A stretch of 64,000 bases of DNA from Pseudomonas indica NBRC 103045 (GTDB taxonomy: Bacteria > Pseudomonadota > Gammaproteobacteria > Pseudomonadales > Pseudomonadaceae). Position numbers and translations under genes: made by a program. The notes beneath the pieces were generated by a model. It had not been told where the DNA came from. It did not search any database and was given only the letters and a program-made list of their open reading frames with translations. Location of the stretch: the NCBI RefSeq assembly GCF_002091635.1, contig NZ_BDAC01000003.1, positions 248,001 to 312,000 on the forward strand, written 5' to 3'. Below, one piece after another: positions 36,427 to 48,607 of this stretch (its first letter is position 1; every line of letters begins with the position of its first letter).

Positions 36427-37668
36427 TCAACGCTTTCGCCCGAATCCGGGGCGCTGCCCTTCGCTCGGCGGCGGGCCGCGGCGCTTCGCCGGGACAGGTG
36501 CCGGCTTGCGGGACGGGCGCTCGGTCAGCTCGGGCGTCGGACGCTCCTGCTTGGCCGGACGCTTCTTGTTCACGTCACGCGGACGCTCGGCCAGCGGCGT
36601 ACCGCCCGGCTTGCGTTCCCGCGCCGGCGCCTGGCGCTCGCCCTGCGGACGCGGTGCACGGACCGGACGCTCGCCACCCTCGGAACGCGGCGCGCGAGGT
36701 GGACGCTCACCACCACCCTCGGGGCGCGATGGACGCATCGGCTTGCCGGTTTCCGGGTCGCGCAGTACGCGTGCCGGCCTGTCGCCGTCCTCGCGCCGGG
36801 GAGCACGCCCGCGCGGTACCACCGGCTTGGCCGACTTGCGCTGCAGACGCTCCAGCTTTTCGCGGAACTTGCCCTTCATTTCCGGCAGCGGAACCGGCTT
36901 CAGGCCGACTTCGGCGCTAAGGATGTCGATCTCGCCCTGCCCCATCTCGCGCCAGCGGCCCATACTCAGCTCGGAAGTGAGGAATACCGGACCGAAACGC
37001 ACCCGCTTCAGGCGGCTTACCACCAGTCCCTGGGATTCCCAGAGGCGACGCACTTCGCGGTTGCGGCCTTCCATCACCACACAATGGAACCAGTGGTTGA
37101 AGCCTTCGCCACCGGGCGCTTCCTGGATGTCGGTGAAGCGAGCGGGACCGTCTTCCAGCATCACTCCGGTCTTCAGCCGCTCGATCATGTCCTCGGTGAC
37201 TTCGCCACGCACACGCACGGCATATTCGCGGTCCATCTCGTAGGAGGGGTGCATCAGGCGGTTGGCCAGTTCGCCGTCGGTGGTGAACAGCAGCAGGCCA
37301 GTGGTGTTGATGTCAAGGCGACCGATGTTGATCCAGCGCCCCGCCTTCAGGCGCGGCAGGCGGTCAAAGACGGTCGGTCGGCCTTCCGGATCGTCGCGGG
37401 TGCAGACTTCGCCTTCCGGCTTGTTGTAGATGAGGACGCGGCGCACTGTCTCGGCGGCTTCTTCACGCTTGAGCAGGCGGCCGTCGACGCTGATGGCGTC
37501 ATGGGAATCGACGCGCTGGCCGAGGCTGGCGACCGCGCCATTGACCTTGACCCGGCCTTCGCCGATCCAGCTTTCGATGTCGCGCCGCGAGCCCAGGCCC
37601 ATGCGCGCCAGGACTTTCTGCAGTTTTTCGCCGTGGGCGACGTGAGGGGTATCTTCGTGCTCGGTCAT
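36427..37668 (-). CDS. rluB: 23S rRNA pseudouridine 2605 synthase with a long basic C-terminal tail
   Basis: A 413-residue RsuA/RluB-type pseudouridine synthase. The S4 RNA-binding domain is at about 15-60 ([19 protein letters not shown]). The catalytic aspartate is in [14 protein letters not shown], and [13 protein letters not shown] belongs to the core. From about residue 270 the protein continues into about 140 residues rich in Arg, Pro, Gly and Lys (repeats such as [11 protein letters not shown]), which look disordered and RNA-binding. The catalytic core is standard for RluB. The start at 37668 has GGAGG seven bases upstream, ruling out the longer reading. Confidence 0.93.
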   Translation of the reverse strand: MTEHEDTPHVAHGEKLQKVLARMGLGSRRDIESWIGEGRVKVNGAVASLGQRVDSHDAISVDGRLLKREEAAETVRRVLIYNKPEGEVCTRDDPEGRPTVFDRLPRLKAGRWINIGRLDINTTGLLLFTTDGELANRLMHPSYEMDREYAVRVRGEVTEDMIERLKTGVMLEDGPARFTDIQEAPGGEGFNHWFHCVVMEGRNREVRRLWESQGLVVSRLKRVRFGPVFLTSELSMGRWREMGQGEIDILSAEVGLKPVPLPEMKGKFREKLERLQRKSAKPVVPRGRAPRREDGDRPARVLRDPETGKPMRPSRPEGGGERPPRAPRSEGGERPVRAPRPQGERQAPARERKPGGTPLAERPRDVNKKRPAKQERPTPELTERPSRKPAPVPAKRRGPPPSEGQRPGFGRKR

Positions 37669-37779
37669 CTGGGCACCTCCCGGTGTGACTGTTCCGATTG
37701 AAAGGGCGCGCATCATACGCGCATCGACGCGCCAGCGCACAAGCTTTCAGCCTAGCCGAGACCGAGGCAAACGGCAGAC

Positions 37780-37821
37780 AAAAAAATCCCGATGCGGAGC
37801 CGTGACTCAACCGCACCGGGA
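37780..37821 (-). terminator. Rho-independent terminator after eda
   Basis: On the minus strand TCCCG-G-TGCGG pairs with CCGCA-T-CGGGA (10 pairs, one mismatch) and is followed by seven T. It lies about 25 bases past the eda stop and ends the zwf-pgl-eda unit. Confidence 0.85.
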
Positions 37822-37845
37822 CAAGCACACCTGTGTCAGGTTTTC

Positions 37846-38493
37846 TCAGGAATCCAGCAGCGCCAAGGCCTCAGCACTGGTACGGGTGACCCGCTCCCAG
37901 TCGCCGTTCTTGATCCAGCCGCTGTCGAGCATCCAAGTGCCGCCAACGCACATCACGTTGGGCTGGGCCATGTAGCTCTTCAGGTTATCCAGGCTGACGC
38001 CGCCGGTCGGGCAGAAGCGCACACCGCCGAAGGGGCCGGACAACGCCTTGAGCGCGGCGACGCCACCGGCGACTTCCGCCGGGAACAATTTGAATCGGCG
38101 ATAGCCCAGGGCATAGCCGGTCATCAGCTCGGAGGGCGTGCAAATACCCGGCAACAGCGGTACCGGGCTGTCCAGCGCCGCTTCGAGCAATTCCTTGGTC
38201 GAACCCGGCGTGACGATGAACTGGGCACCGGCCTCCACTGCCGCGGCGAACATATCCAGGTCCAGCACGGTACCGGCGCCGACGCACAGGTCCGGGCGCT
38301 CCCGGCGCAGCTGGCGGATCGCGGTCAGGCCATGGGCGGAACGCAGGGTCACTTCCAGGGTGCGCAGGCCACCGGCGGCCAGCGCATCGGCCAGGGGCAG
38401 GATGTCTTCCTCACGGGCGATGGTGATCACCGGGAGGATGCGCGCGCGGGCGCAGAGGTCGTCGATCAGGGTGATCTTGTCGGCCATGGTCAT
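37846..38493 (-). CDS. eda: 2-dehydro-3-deoxy-6-phosphogluconate aldolase
   Basis: Cleaves KDPG to pyruvate and glyceraldehyde-3-phosphate, the final Entner-Doudoroff step. The 215-residue class I aldolase has LPVITIAREEDILPLADAL near the N-terminus, the ITPG-type FIVTPGSTKELLEAAL, and the Schiff-base lysine in RRFKLFPAEVAGG. The ATG at 38493 is preceded by AAGGA eight bases away; a second ATG two codons later is less well placed. It follows pgl by 19 bases and ends at a strong terminator. Its substrate KDPG is the known inducer of HexR. Confidence 0.96.
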   Translation of the reverse strand: MTMADKITLIDDLCARARILPVITIAREEDILPLADALAAGGLRTLEVTLRSAHGLTAIRQLRRERPDLCVGAGTVLDLDMFAAAVEAGAQFIVTPGSTKELLEAALDSPVPLLPGICTPSELMTGYALGYRRFKLFPAEVAGGVAALKALSGPFGGVRFCPTGGVSLDNLKSYMAQPNVMCVGGTWMLDSGWIKNGDWERVTRTSAEALALLDS

Positions 38494-38512
38494 ATCGGCT
38501 GTCCTTCGGGCC

Positions 38513-39215
38513 TCACGGGCACCAGTAAATCTCGAGTGGGGGTCGCAGGAACGCGCGGATCGGCATGCCCAGGGCATCGTCGCCGGCCACTGCCGCTCGC
38601 AGGGTGTTCAATTTGGCCTCGCCCTGGATCGCCAGTAGCGGCAGGCGCGCCGAGGCGAGCAGCGGGTAGGTCATGGTCAGACGCTGGCGCGGAACGCTCG
38701 GCGCCTGCATCGGCAGGCAGCGCCGCTCGCATTCGGGATGCAGCGCGTCGGCCAGGTTCGGGCTGCGCGGGAACAACGAGGCACAGTGGCCATCGTCGCC
38801 CATGCCCAGCACCAGCACGTCGATCGGCAGCGCCAGCTCGGCCAGGGCGTGGTCGGTCTGCGCAGCGGCCTCTTCCAGGGCCGGCGCCGCCCGGTACAAA
38901 CCGAGGAAACGCGCCGAAGCCGCCGCGCCGCGCAACAGATGGCGACGCACCAGCCCTTCGTTGCTTTCCGGGTGCTCCACTGGCACCCAGCGCTCGTCGG
39001 CCAAGCTGATCAGGACGCGCGACCAGTCCAGTTGCTGCCCGGACAGCGCCTCGAAGAACGCCGCCGTGCTACGACCGCCGGAGACCACCAGGGTCGCACG
39101 ACCATGGCTGTCGATGGCCGCGCGCAAGGCCTCGGCCACGGCCTGGGCCATTGCGCTGGCGTGTTGCGTTGCGTCGACCAGGCTGTGGGCTACCACGCCG
39201 GCCGGCAGATCCACT

Positions 39216-39229
<14 letters not shown>
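38513..39229 (-). CDS. pgl: 6-phosphogluconolactonase
   Basis: A 238-residue enzyme of the NagB/DevB-like family hydrolysing 6-phosphogluconolactone. [14 protein letters not shown] (sugar phosphate loop), [15 protein letters not shown] and [14 protein letters not shown] are characteristic of Pgl. The ATG at 39229 has GGAGG seven bases upstream. The gene overlaps the zwf stop by 14 bases, so translation is coupled. It lies in the zwf-pgl-eda operon. Confidence 0.95.
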
Positions 39230-40685
<1,456 letters not shown>

Positions 40686-40755
40686 AAATTTGGTTTCTAC
40701 TAACAATGTAAATGGGAAATTACGCCAAACCTCAGGGCGAATTAAGCCCTAAAAG

Positions 40756-40770
40756 TAGTAATAAAAACAA
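40756..40770. promoter_or_regulatory. Candidate HexR operator between zwf and hexR
   Basis: TAGT-AATAAAA-ACAA matches the published Pseudomonas HexR site TTGT-N7-ACAA with one mismatch. It lies 70 bases before zwf and 93 before hexR in an AT-rich gap. That position would let HexR control zwf and itself. The perfect match at 53881-53895 supports the reading. Confidence 0.7.
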
Positions 40771-40863
40771 CATTTCGTTAAAAAAATAACATCCGGTTGG
40801 TGCGAACCCGGCGCCACCAGTAGGATAGGCCACCGAATCTGAGCCCCCGGTAAAGGAAGAGAC

Positions 40864-41733
40864 ATGGAGCGCGTGAGAAATCTCCTGGAGCAGATCCAAA
40901 ATCGTCTCGAGGAACTGAACAAGGCCGAACGCAAGGTGGCCGAGGCGATCCTGCGCGACCCGCAACAGGCCACCCGCTTCAGCATCGCCGCCCTCGCCCA
41001 GGCGGCGAAGGTCAGCGAGCCGACGGTCAACCGCTTCTGCCGCTCCTTCAACGTCAGCGGCTATCCCGAACTGAAGATGCAATTGGCGCAGAGCCTCGCC
41101 AGCGGCGCCGCCTACGTCAGCCGCGCGGTGGAGGCCGACGACAGCCCCGAGGCGTACACCCGGAAGATTTTCGGCAGCACCATCGCCTCCCTGGACAGCG
41201 CCTGCCAGTCCCTCGACCCGCAGGTGATCAGCCGTGCCGTGGACCTGCTGATCCAGGCCCGGCAGATCCACTTCTTCGGCCTCGGCGCCTCGGCCCCGGT
41301 GGCACTGGACGCGCAGCACAAGTTCTTCCGCTTCAACCTCGCCGTATCCGCCCATGCCGACGTGCTGATGCAACGCATGCTTGCCTCGGTGGCACATACC
41401 GGCGATCTGTTCGTGATCATTTCCTACACCGGACGCACCCGCGAACTGGTGGACGTGGCCAAGCTGGCGCGGGAAAACGGCGCCTCAGTGCTCGGCCTCA
41501 CCGCCGCCGGCTCGCCGCTGGCCAAGGTCTGTACCCTGAGCCTGGATATCCCGCTGCCGGAGGACACCGACATCTACATGCCGATGACCTCGCGGATCAT
41601 CCAGCTCACCGTGCTCGATGTACTCGCCACGGGCGTGACCCTGCGCCGCGGCGTGGACTTCCAGCCGCACCTGCGCAAGGTCAAGGAGAGCCTGGTGCCG
41701 ACGCGCTACCAAGCCGACGAAGACCTCGGCTGA
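40864..41733 (+). CDS. hexR: HexR, RpiR-family repressor of glucose catabolism
   Basis: A 289-residue regulator with an N-terminal RpiR-type helix-turn-helix (about 1-80: [24 protein letters not shown]) and a C-terminal SIS sugar-phosphate domain (about 125-260: [38 protein letters not shown]). HexR represses zwf-pgl-eda, edd-glk and gapA and is released by KDPG. It is divergent from zwf. AAGGAAGAGAC precedes the ATG. Two candidate operators are visible in the window, both at expected targets. Confidence 0.97.
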   Translation: MERVRNLLEQIQNRLEELNKAERKVAEAILRDPQQATRFSIAALAQAAKVSEPTVNRFCRSFNVSGYPELKMQLAQSLASGAAYVSRAVEADDSPEAYTRKIFGSTIASLDSACQSLDPQVISRAVDLLIQARQIHFFGLGASAPVALDAQHKFFRFNLAVSAHADVLMQRMLASVAHTGDLFVIISYTGRTRELVDVAKLARENGASVLGLTAAGSPLAKVCTLSLDIPLPEDTDIYMPMTSRIIQLTVLDVLATGVTLRRGVDFQPHLRKVKESLVPTRYQADEDLG

Positions 41734-41742
41734 GGCATCGTT

Positions 41743-42639
41743 TTACTCCAACGACGCCTTCAGACCGAGCGAAGCGACCTCGCCGGGCTTCAGGCAGAGG
41801 CTCTCGTGGATACCGCCGGCCGCCTCGACGCAGAGAAAACCCAACGCCTCGCTCCAGCTCACATCGCGCAGCGGCCGGCTGCCGGGGTGCCAGACCAAGG
41901 TCTCGGGACTGCCGCCGGTATCGAGGCGCAGGCGCCGTTGCCAGATGCCGTCGTACATGCGCAGCGGCCCACCCGGCTGGAACAGCAGGTCGCAGCCGTC
42001 GCCGATGCGCAACTCACCCTGCTGGCTGAAGTCCTGCCGCGTCGGCAGCTCCAGGCCTTTCCTGCCTTGCAGGCCGCCCAGGCTGGCACCGGCGATGTCG
42101 CCGATGCGCCAATAGGCATGCAGCGCCTGGCTGAGCAGGCAGGGCTCGCTGTCCTCGTGGGAGGTTTGCAGACGCAGTTGCAACGTATCGCCCAGCTCGG
42201 CATCCAGGCGCACGCGCCAGTCGCACAGCTCCAACTCCCAACTGACATAAAGGCCCTGCTCGTCGGCCTCGTTGCGCAACAGCTTCCATTCTTCCAGCCG
42301 TGCCCAGCCGTGGGCCGGCCAACCGTTCTGGGTCGGATGACGACCGAACCAGGGCCAGCACACCGGGACGCCGCCACGGATGGCGCCCACCTGCGGCCAG
42401 CGCGGCGCGCACCAGAGCATTGGTCGTTCGCCACGCGGCTGGAAATGCAGCAATTGACCGCCCTGGCGGCTGAACACCGCCTGACAGCGCGGATGGTCGA
42501 GCACCAGCAGTTCACGCCCGTGCAGGCGCACCCAGGCGAAACGCTGCCCGCGCGGCAGGGGGAACAGGCCGGTGAACGGATGTTCGGAGGGCTGGCCGGA
42601 CCGATCCGGCCCGGCCAGCGAAGGAGAAACAGGGTGCAT
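41743..42639 (-). CDS. yeaD: YeaD-type D-hexose-6-phosphate mutarotase
   Basis: A 298-residue galactose mutarotase-fold protein, probably interconverting anomers of glucose-6-phosphate and so helping Zwf. GGQLLHFQPRGERPMLWCAP, IRGGVPVCWPWFGRHP, GWPAHGWARLEEWKL and LDTGGSPETLVWHPG follow the family pattern; histidines in PAHGWAR and an acidic residue near the C-terminus would be catalytic. The start is the ATG at 42639. The long upstream reading lacks family similarity and is rich in Arg. It ends nine bases from the hexR stop (convergent). Confidence 0.88.
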   Translation of the reverse strand: MHPVSPSLAGPDRSGQPSEHPFTGLFPLPRGQRFAWVRLHGRELLVLDHPRCQAVFSRQGGQLLHFQPRGERPMLWCAPRWPQVGAIRGGVPVCWPWFGRHPTQNGWPAHGWARLEEWKLLRNEADEQGLYVSWELELCDWRVRLDAELGDTLQLRLQTSHEDSEPCLLSQALHAYWRIGDIAGASLGGLQGRKGLELPTRQDFSQQGELRIGDGCDLLFQPGGPLRMYDGIWQRRLRLDTGGSPETLVWHPGSRPLRDVSWSEALGFLCVEAAGGIHESLCLKPGEVASLGLKASLE

Positions 42640-42757
42640 CAGGTCCAGGCCCGCATAAGTGAATCGCCAATAGTTCAGCTTTAGACCACGGACGCCGACC
42701 GCCCTTGCAACGGCACACCCGGGCCCACCGTCGGACGGACGGCAGGCCCGGAACCCA

Positions 42758-43984
<1,227 letters not shown>

Positions 43985-43996
43985 TCACTCCCACTG

Positions 43997-44010
43997 TTGT
44001 TATTGTTTTT
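43997..44010 (-). promoter_or_regulatory. Hfq/Crc catabolite motif upstream of the porin
   Basis: The mRNA reads AAAAACAATAACAA, which contains three overlapping matches to AANAANAA, the known Hfq-Crc target of Pseudomonas. It ends just upstream of the GGAG ribosome binding site. Binding there would block translation when preferred carbon sources are present. Confidence 0.65.
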
Positions 44011-44029
44011 ACAGCCATCGGTACTGCCT

Positions 44030-44091
44030 GCCGCCAGCGGCCTTCCTCCGGGTCTGACTGCACGAGCCGGAGGTCGTTCTCCGCTGGCGGC
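44030..44091 (-). other. Two-tier stem-loop between gltK and the porin gene
   Basis: GCCGCCAGCGG (44030-44040) and CCGCTGGCGGC (44081-44091) form a perfect 11-base outer stem. CCTCCGG (44045-44051) and CCGGAGG (44067-44073) form a perfect inner stem. It begins six bases after the gltK stop and has no T-tract. It could protect the upstream mRNA from 3' exonucleases and set different expression levels for transporter and porin. Confidence 0.6.
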
Positions 44092-44096
44092 GTCTT

Positions 44097-45245
44097 TCAC
44101 CGTCCTTTGAACTGGGCCACATTGCGCGGGCGCTCGGCGGGCTGCGCGCCCAGGCGCTCGCCGCTCTGCGCGTCGAACAGCAACACCTTCGCCGGGTCGA
44201 ACTGCAGCGTCAGGCTCTCGCCTACCTGCGGGGCGAGGTCCGGCGCCATCCGGCAGCAGACCTTGGTGTCGTTGAGGGAAACGAACACCAGGGTGTCCGG
44301 ACCGGTGGGCTCGATCACGTCGACCTCGGCGCGCACGGCAGGCAGGCCGACGTCGCCCTTGCCCACTACGATCTGCTCCGGACGCACGCCGAGAATCACG
44401 TCGCGCCCTTCCAGCGCGGCGTCGTCTGCCACCGTCAGCGGCAGCTCGCAACGAGCCTGCCCGCTGTCGAGGATCGCCAGCCATTGCCCGCCCTGGCGCT
44501 GCACGCGCAGCGGGATGAAATTCATCGGCGGCGAACCGATGAAGCTGGCGACGAACAGGTTGGCGGGGTCGTTGTAGATCTGCTGCGGAGTGCCGAATTG
44601 CTGGACGATGCCGTCCTTCATCACCGCCACCTTGTCGCCCAGGGTCATGGCCTCGATCTGATCGTGGGTCACGTAGACCGTGGTGGTCTTCAGGCGCTGG
44701 TGCATCAGCTTGATTTCGGTGCGCATCTCCACGCGCAGCTTGGCGTCGAGGTTCGACAGCGGCTCGTCGAACAGGTAGATCTTTGGCCGCCGCGCCAGCG
44801 CCCGCCCCATGGCCACACGCTGCTGCTGGCCGCCGGAGAGCTGCGAGGGCTTGCGCGTCAGCAGGTGCTCGATCTGCAGCAGCTTGGCGACCCGCGCCAC
44901 CTCCTCGTCGATCTTCTCCTGCGGCACCTTGCGCATCTTCAGGCCGAAGGCGATGTTGTCGCGCACATTCATGGTCGGGTACAGCGCATAGGACTGGAAC
45001 ACCATGGCGATGTCCCGATCCTTCGGGCTCATGCCGCTGATATCCGAGCCTTCGACGAGAATTTCGCCACCGGTGATGTCTTCCAGGCCGGCGATGCAGT
45101 TCATCAGGGTGGATTTGCCGCAGCCGGACGGGCCGACCAGGATCAGGAATTCGCCGGACTCGATCTTCAGGTCGATGTTCTTCAGCGTGTCGGGCAGGCC
45201 GGAGCCGTAGCGTTTGTGGACGTTACGCAGTTCGAGGGATGCCAT
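44097..45245 (-). CDS. gltK: Glucose ABC transporter ATP-binding protein (MalK/UgpC type)
   Basis: A 382-residue ATPase. The nucleotide-binding domain (about 1-235) has Walker A GPSGCGKST, signature LSGGQQQRVAMGRAL and Walker B IYLFDEPLSNLDA, followed by THDQIEAM with the switch histidine. The C-terminal TOBE/MalK-type regulatory domain (about 240-380) carries ILGVRPEQI. It energises the GltBFG importer. It follows gltG with an 11-base gap and precedes a two-tier hairpin and the porin gene. Confidence 0.95.
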   Translation of the reverse strand: MASLELRNVHKRYGSGLPDTLKNIDLKIESGEFLILVGPSGCGKSTLMNCIAGLEDITGGEILVEGSDISGMSPKDRDIAMVFQSYALYPTMNVRDNIAFGLKMRKVPQEKIDEEVARVAKLLQIEHLLTRKPSQLSGGQQQRVAMGRALARRPKIYLFDEPLSNLDAKLRVEMRTEIKLMHQRLKTTTVYVTHDQIEAMTLGDKVAVMKDGIVQQFGTPQQIYNDPANLFVASFIGSPPMNFIPLRVQRQGGQWLAILDSGQARCELPLTVADDAALEGRDVILGVRPEQIVVGKGDVGLPAVRAEVDVIEPTGPDTLVFVSLNDTKVCCRMAPDLAPQVGESLTLQFDPAKVLLFDAQSGERLGAQPAERPRNVAQFKGR

Positions 45246-45256
45246 CGTGTTTTACC

Positions 45257-46102
45257 TCAACCTTTGACCGCGCCGGCCGTCAGACCGCGCAGGAAGTACT
45301 TGCCGGCCAGCACATAGACCACCAGCGTAGGGAGGCCGGCGATCATCGCGGCGGCCATGTCGACGTTGTATTCCTTGGCGCCGGTACTGGTGTTCACCAG
45401 GTTGTTCAGCGCCACGGTGATCGGCTGGGAGTCGCCGCTGGCGAACACCACACCGAAGAGAAAGTCGTTCCAGATCTGGGTGAACTGCCAGATCAGGCAG
45501 ACCATGATGGTCGGCACCGACATCGGCAGCAGGATGCGTCCGAAGATGGTGAAGAAGCCCGCCCCATCGAGCCGCGCGGCGCGCACCAGGGCGTCCGGGA
45601 TGCTGACGTAGAAGTTGCGGAAGAACAGCGTAGTGAAGGCCAGGCCGTAGACCACGTGGACCAACACCAGCCCCGTCGTGGTGTTGGCCAGCCCCAGCTT
45701 GCCGAGGGTGAAGGAGGCCGGCAGCAGGATCACCTGGAACGGCAGGAAGCAGCCGAACAGCAGCAGGCCGAAGAACAACTGAGAACCGCGAAAGCGCCAC
45801 ATCGACAGCACGTAGCCGTTCAGCGCGCCGAGCAGCGTGGAAATCACCACCGCCGGCACGGTGATCTTCACCGAGTTCCAGAAGAAGCCGCCGACGCTGT
45901 CCCAGGCCTTGGCCCAGCCGATGACGGTGAACACGTCCGGCCAGGACAACAGGTTGCCGCCGCGGATGTCGTCCGGGGTCTTGAAGCTGGTCAGCAGCAT
46001 CACCACCAGCGGCACCAGATAGACCGCACAAGCCAGCAGCAGGGTCGCGTGGATCGCCAAGCGGCTGGGGCTGAAGGGCTTGTGCCCGACCACACTAGTC
46101 AT
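45257..46102 (-). CDS. gltG: Glucose ABC transporter permease (MalG-like)
   Basis: A 281-residue inner-membrane permease with six predicted helices. The EAA-type loop is DALVRAARLDGAGFFTIFGRILLPM, which docks on the ATPase. The N-terminal helix LAIHATLLLACAVYLVPLVVMLL and the final GKYFLRGLTAGAVKG are typical of the MalG branch of carbohydrate permeases. The start overlaps the gltF stop by eight bases. Confidence 0.94.
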   Translation of the reverse strand: MTSVVGHKPFSPSRLAIHATLLLACAVYLVPLVVMLLTSFKTPDDIRGGNLLSWPDVFTVIGWAKAWDSVGGFFWNSVKITVPAVVISTLLGALNGYVLSMWRFRGSQLFFGLLLFGCFLPFQVILLPASFTLGKLGLANTTTGLVLVHVVYGLAFTTLFFRNFYVSIPDALVRAARLDGAGFFTIFGRILLPMSVPTIMVCLIWQFTQIWNDFLFGVVFASGDSQPITVALNNLVNTSTGAKEYNVDMAAAMIAGLPTLVVYVLAGKYFLRGLTAGAVKG

Positions 46103-47003
46103 GGCGCTTGTTCCTCAATTCCGAATACAGGTAGGGCACGATGATGGCCAGCACCGCGCCGAGCATGAGCATCGCGCTCGCCGCGCCGAGGCCCATCTGG
46201 CCGCGGGTGAAGGTGTGGGCGTACATGAACATCGCCGGCAGGTCGGAGGCGTAGCCGGGGCCGCCGGCGGTCATTGCCGCCACCAGGTCGAAGCTCTTGA
46301 TGGCGATGTGGGCGAGGATCATCAGGGCGCTGAAGAACACCGGGCGCAGGCTCGGCAGGACGATGCGCAGGTAGATGCTCGGCAGGCTCGCCCCATCCAC
46401 CTGGGCGGCGCGGATGATCGACGGGTCGACCCCGCGCAAGCCGGCGAGGAACAACGCCATGACGAAGCCGGAGGATTGCCAGACGGCGGCGATCACCAGG
46501 CAGTAGACGACCCGGTCCGGGTCCACCAGCCAGTCGAAACGGAAACCATCCCAGCCCCAGTCGCGCAGCAGCTTGTCCAGGCCCAGGCCGGGGTTGAGCA
46601 GCCACTTCCAGGCGGTGCCGGTGACGATCATCGACAAGGCCATGGGATACAGGTAGACGGTGCGGATGAAGCCTTCGCGGCGGATGCGCTGGTCGAGCAG
46701 CACGGCCAGGACTACGCCGATCACCAGGCTGATGGCGATGAACAGGCCACCGAACACCAGCAGGTTCTTGCTCGCCACCCACCAGCGATCGTTGTCCCAC
46801 AGGCGCAGGTACTGCTGGAAGCCCACCCACTTATAGCTGGGCATGAAGCGCGAGTTGGTGAAGGACAGCAGGAAGGTCCAGAAGATGTAGCCGTAGAAGC
46901 CGACCAGCACGATCAGCATGCTCGGCGCCAGTACCAGCTTGGGTAGCCAGTTTTGCAACGCGTCCAGCGGCGAAGCCTTGGCGAAGACAGCGGTTGAGCT
47001 CAT
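46095..47003 (-). CDS. gltF: Glucose ABC transporter permease (MalF-like)
   Basis: A 302-residue permease with six predicted membrane helices. The EAA loop is DPSIIRAAQVDGASLPSIYLRIVLPSL. The start at 47003 (MSSTAVFAKASPL) has GGAG nine bases upstream; a longer reading would run into the inter-gene hairpin region. It pairs with GltG to form the channel of the importer. A strong stem-loop separates it from gltB. Confidence 0.94.
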   Translation of the reverse strand: MSSTAVFAKASPLDALQNWLPKLVLAPSMLIVLVGFYGYIFWTFLLSFTNSRFMPSYKWVGFQQYLRLWDNDRWWVASKNLLVFGGLFIAISLVIGVVLAVLLDQRIRREGFIRTVYLYPMALSMIVTGTAWKWLLNPGLGLDKLLRDWGWDGFRFDWLVDPDRVVYCLVIAAVWQSSGFVMALFLAGLRGVDPSIIRAAQVDGASLPSIYLRIVLPSLRPVFFSALMILAHIAIKSFDLVAAMTAGGPGYASDLPAMFMYAHTFTRGQMGLGAASAMLMLGAVLAIIVPYLYSELRNKRHD

Positions 47004-47116
47004 GGAAAACAGCTCCGAAGTGGGTGGATATCGCCCCTCTCCCCGCGGGGAAGAGGTTCTTGCGGATGCAGGTCGCCGTGGCGCCTGCAAGGCACCCGCA
47101 GAATCGGGAACGCCGG

Positions 47117-47147
47117 GAAAAACGGGGCCGCCTACCCGGGCGGCCCC
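47117..47147 (-). terminator. Partial terminator or stabilising hairpin between gltB and gltF
   Basis: GGGGCCGCC and GGCGGCCCC form a perfect nine-base stem with a six-base loop, and on the minus strand the tail is GTTTTTCC. It begins seven bases after the gltB stop. This is the classical place for a hairpin that lets the binding protein be made in excess of the permeases. Confidence 0.7.
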
Positions 47148-47153
47148 TTGCCC

Positions 47154-48407
47154 TCACTGGACCGCTTGAATCGCTGCGGCCAGTTGCTGCGCCGCTTTCT
47201 TGGGATCGGCAGCCGGGTCGTTGAAGAAGTTGGTCACCACGTCGAACACCGCACCCTGCACGTAGCTGGAGGCGGCCATGCCGTGGGCCAGGCTGGGCTG
47301 CAGGCCCGGTCCCTTGGCGGCTTCCTTGAAGTCGGCCATGGATTGCTGGGCGCAGCTGTCGAAGGCACTCATGTCCTCATCCAGACGCACCGGGATGGAG
47401 CCCTTGTTCTGGTTGAAGAACTGCTGGAACTTGGAGCCGAGCACGGTCCGCGCCAGGTCTTCCTGGGCCTTGCGGTCCTCTTCCTTGCTCAGCTTGAACA
47501 TGGCCAGGGAGTCGACGTTGAAGGCGAAGCTGCCCTGGGTGCCGGGGAACGGCAGGCACTGGTAGTCCTTGCCGGCGACCTTGTTGGCGGCGGTCCATTC
47601 GCTCTTGGCCCAGTCGCCCATGATCTGCATGCCGGCCTTGCCGTTGATCACCATGGCGGTGGCGGTGTTCCAGTCGCGCCCGGCGGCATCGGCGTCGATG
47701 TAGTCGCGCAGCTTCTTCAGGGTGGCGAAGGCCTGGACCATCTTGTCGCCGGTGAGGGTGTCCTTGTCGAGATCGACGAAGGCTTTGCGGTAGCCCTCCG
47801 GGCCGAGGACGCTGATCACGATGTCCTCGAACACGGTGCCGTCCTGCCACGGCTGGCCGCCATGGGCGACGGGCACGAAGCCGGCCGCCTTGAGCTTGTC
47901 GGCGGCGGCGAAGAACTCATCGAGGGTCTTCGGCGGGGTGGCGCCGGCCTTGGCGAATACCTCGGGGTTGATCCACAGCCAGTTGACGCGGTGCACGTTG
48001 ACCGGCACGGCCACGTAGGCGCCGTCGTATTTCATGATGCCGGCGATCTGCTTGGGCAGGATCTCGTCCCACTTGTTTTCCTTGGCGACATCATCGAGGT
48101 CGGTGAGCAGGCCCAACTCGCCCCATTCCTGGATGTCCGGCCCCTTGATCTGCGCGGCGGCGGGCGGGTTGCCGGATACGGCGCGGGTCTTCAGCACGGT
48201 CATGGCGGCTTCGCCACCGCCACCGGCCACGGCGAAATCCTTCCAGGTGTGGCCCTGTTCTTCGACCAGTTGCTTGAGGGTATCGGCGGCGCGCTTTTCG
48301 CCACCGGAGGTCCACCAGTGAAGCACTTCGACTTCACCGGCATGGGCGGCGAACGGAATCAGGGAGGCAAGGGAAACAGCAGCGGCGAGACGAGTGATCG
48401 CTTTCAT
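47154..48407 (-). CDS. gltB: Glucose ABC transporter periplasmic binding protein
   Basis: A 417-residue family 1 extracellular solute-binding protein with a signal peptide ([23 protein letters not shown], cut after AHA). The mature protein starts [15 protein letters not shown], as in sugar-binding proteins of the glucose/mannose type; [14 protein letters not shown] and [16 protein letters not shown] are conserved segments. The ATG at 48407 has AAGGA nine bases upstream. Just upstream of the ribosome binding site the mRNA carries AAAAACAAGAA, an Hfq/Crc-type motif. It heads gltBFGK-porin and follows the gtrS gene. Confidence 0.94.
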   Translation of the reverse strand: MKAITRLAAAVSLASLIPFAAHAGEVEVLHWWTSGGEKRAADTLKQLVEEQGHTWKDFAVAGGGGEAAMTVLKTRAVSGNPPAAAQIKGPDIQEWGELGLLTDLDDVAKENKWDEILPKQIAGIMKYDGAYVAVPVNVHRVNWLWINPEVFAKAGATPPKTLDEFFAAADKLKAAGFVPVAHGGQPWQDGTVFEDIVISVLGPEGYRKAFVDLDKDTLTGDKMVQAFATLKKLRDYIDADAAGRDWNTATAMVINGKAGMQIMGDWAKSEWTAANKVAGKDYQCLPFPGTQGSFAFNVDSLAMFKLSKEEDRKAQEDLARTVLGSKFQQFFNQNKGSIPVRLDEDMSAFDSCAQQSMADFKEAAKGPGLQPSLAHGMAASSYVQGAVFDVVTNFFNDPAADPKKAAQQLAAAIQAVQ

Positions 48408-48420
48408 TCGAGATATTCCT

Positions 48421-48431
48421 TTCTTGTTTTT
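48421..48431 (-). promoter_or_regulatory. Hfq/Crc catabolite motif at the gltB ribosome binding site
   Basis: The mRNA reads AAAAACAAGAA directly before AGGAA, giving two overlapping AANAANAA matches that abut the Shine-Dalgarno. This is the arrangement expected for translational repression by Hfq-Crc. Confidence 0.65.
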
Positions 48432-48537
48432 ATGCAAGGCAAGTCGGAGCTTGCGTTGCAGGGATTCTAGGCACGGCCCGCAAGCCGTCGGGTAACGAAG
48501 GGATAGGAGATGGTCACGACCTTGTTACAAAACACCT

Positions 48538-48602
48538 AGCGGCAAGCGCGCTCGGCGGGACGAATGCTCTGACTTGCAGCTTGGGGCTTGCAGCTTGCCG
48601 CT
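48538..48602. repeat. GCAAGCT-family inverted repeat after gtrS
   Basis: AGCGGCAAGC (48538-48547) and GCTTGCCGCT (48593-48602) are a perfect ten-base inverted repeat, with CTTGCAGCTTGGGGCTTGCAGC between them. It ends six bases from the gtrS stop and may serve as a 3' end structure. Units are the same family as those at 24843 and 34289. Confidence 0.7.
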
Positions 48603-48607
48603 GCGAT

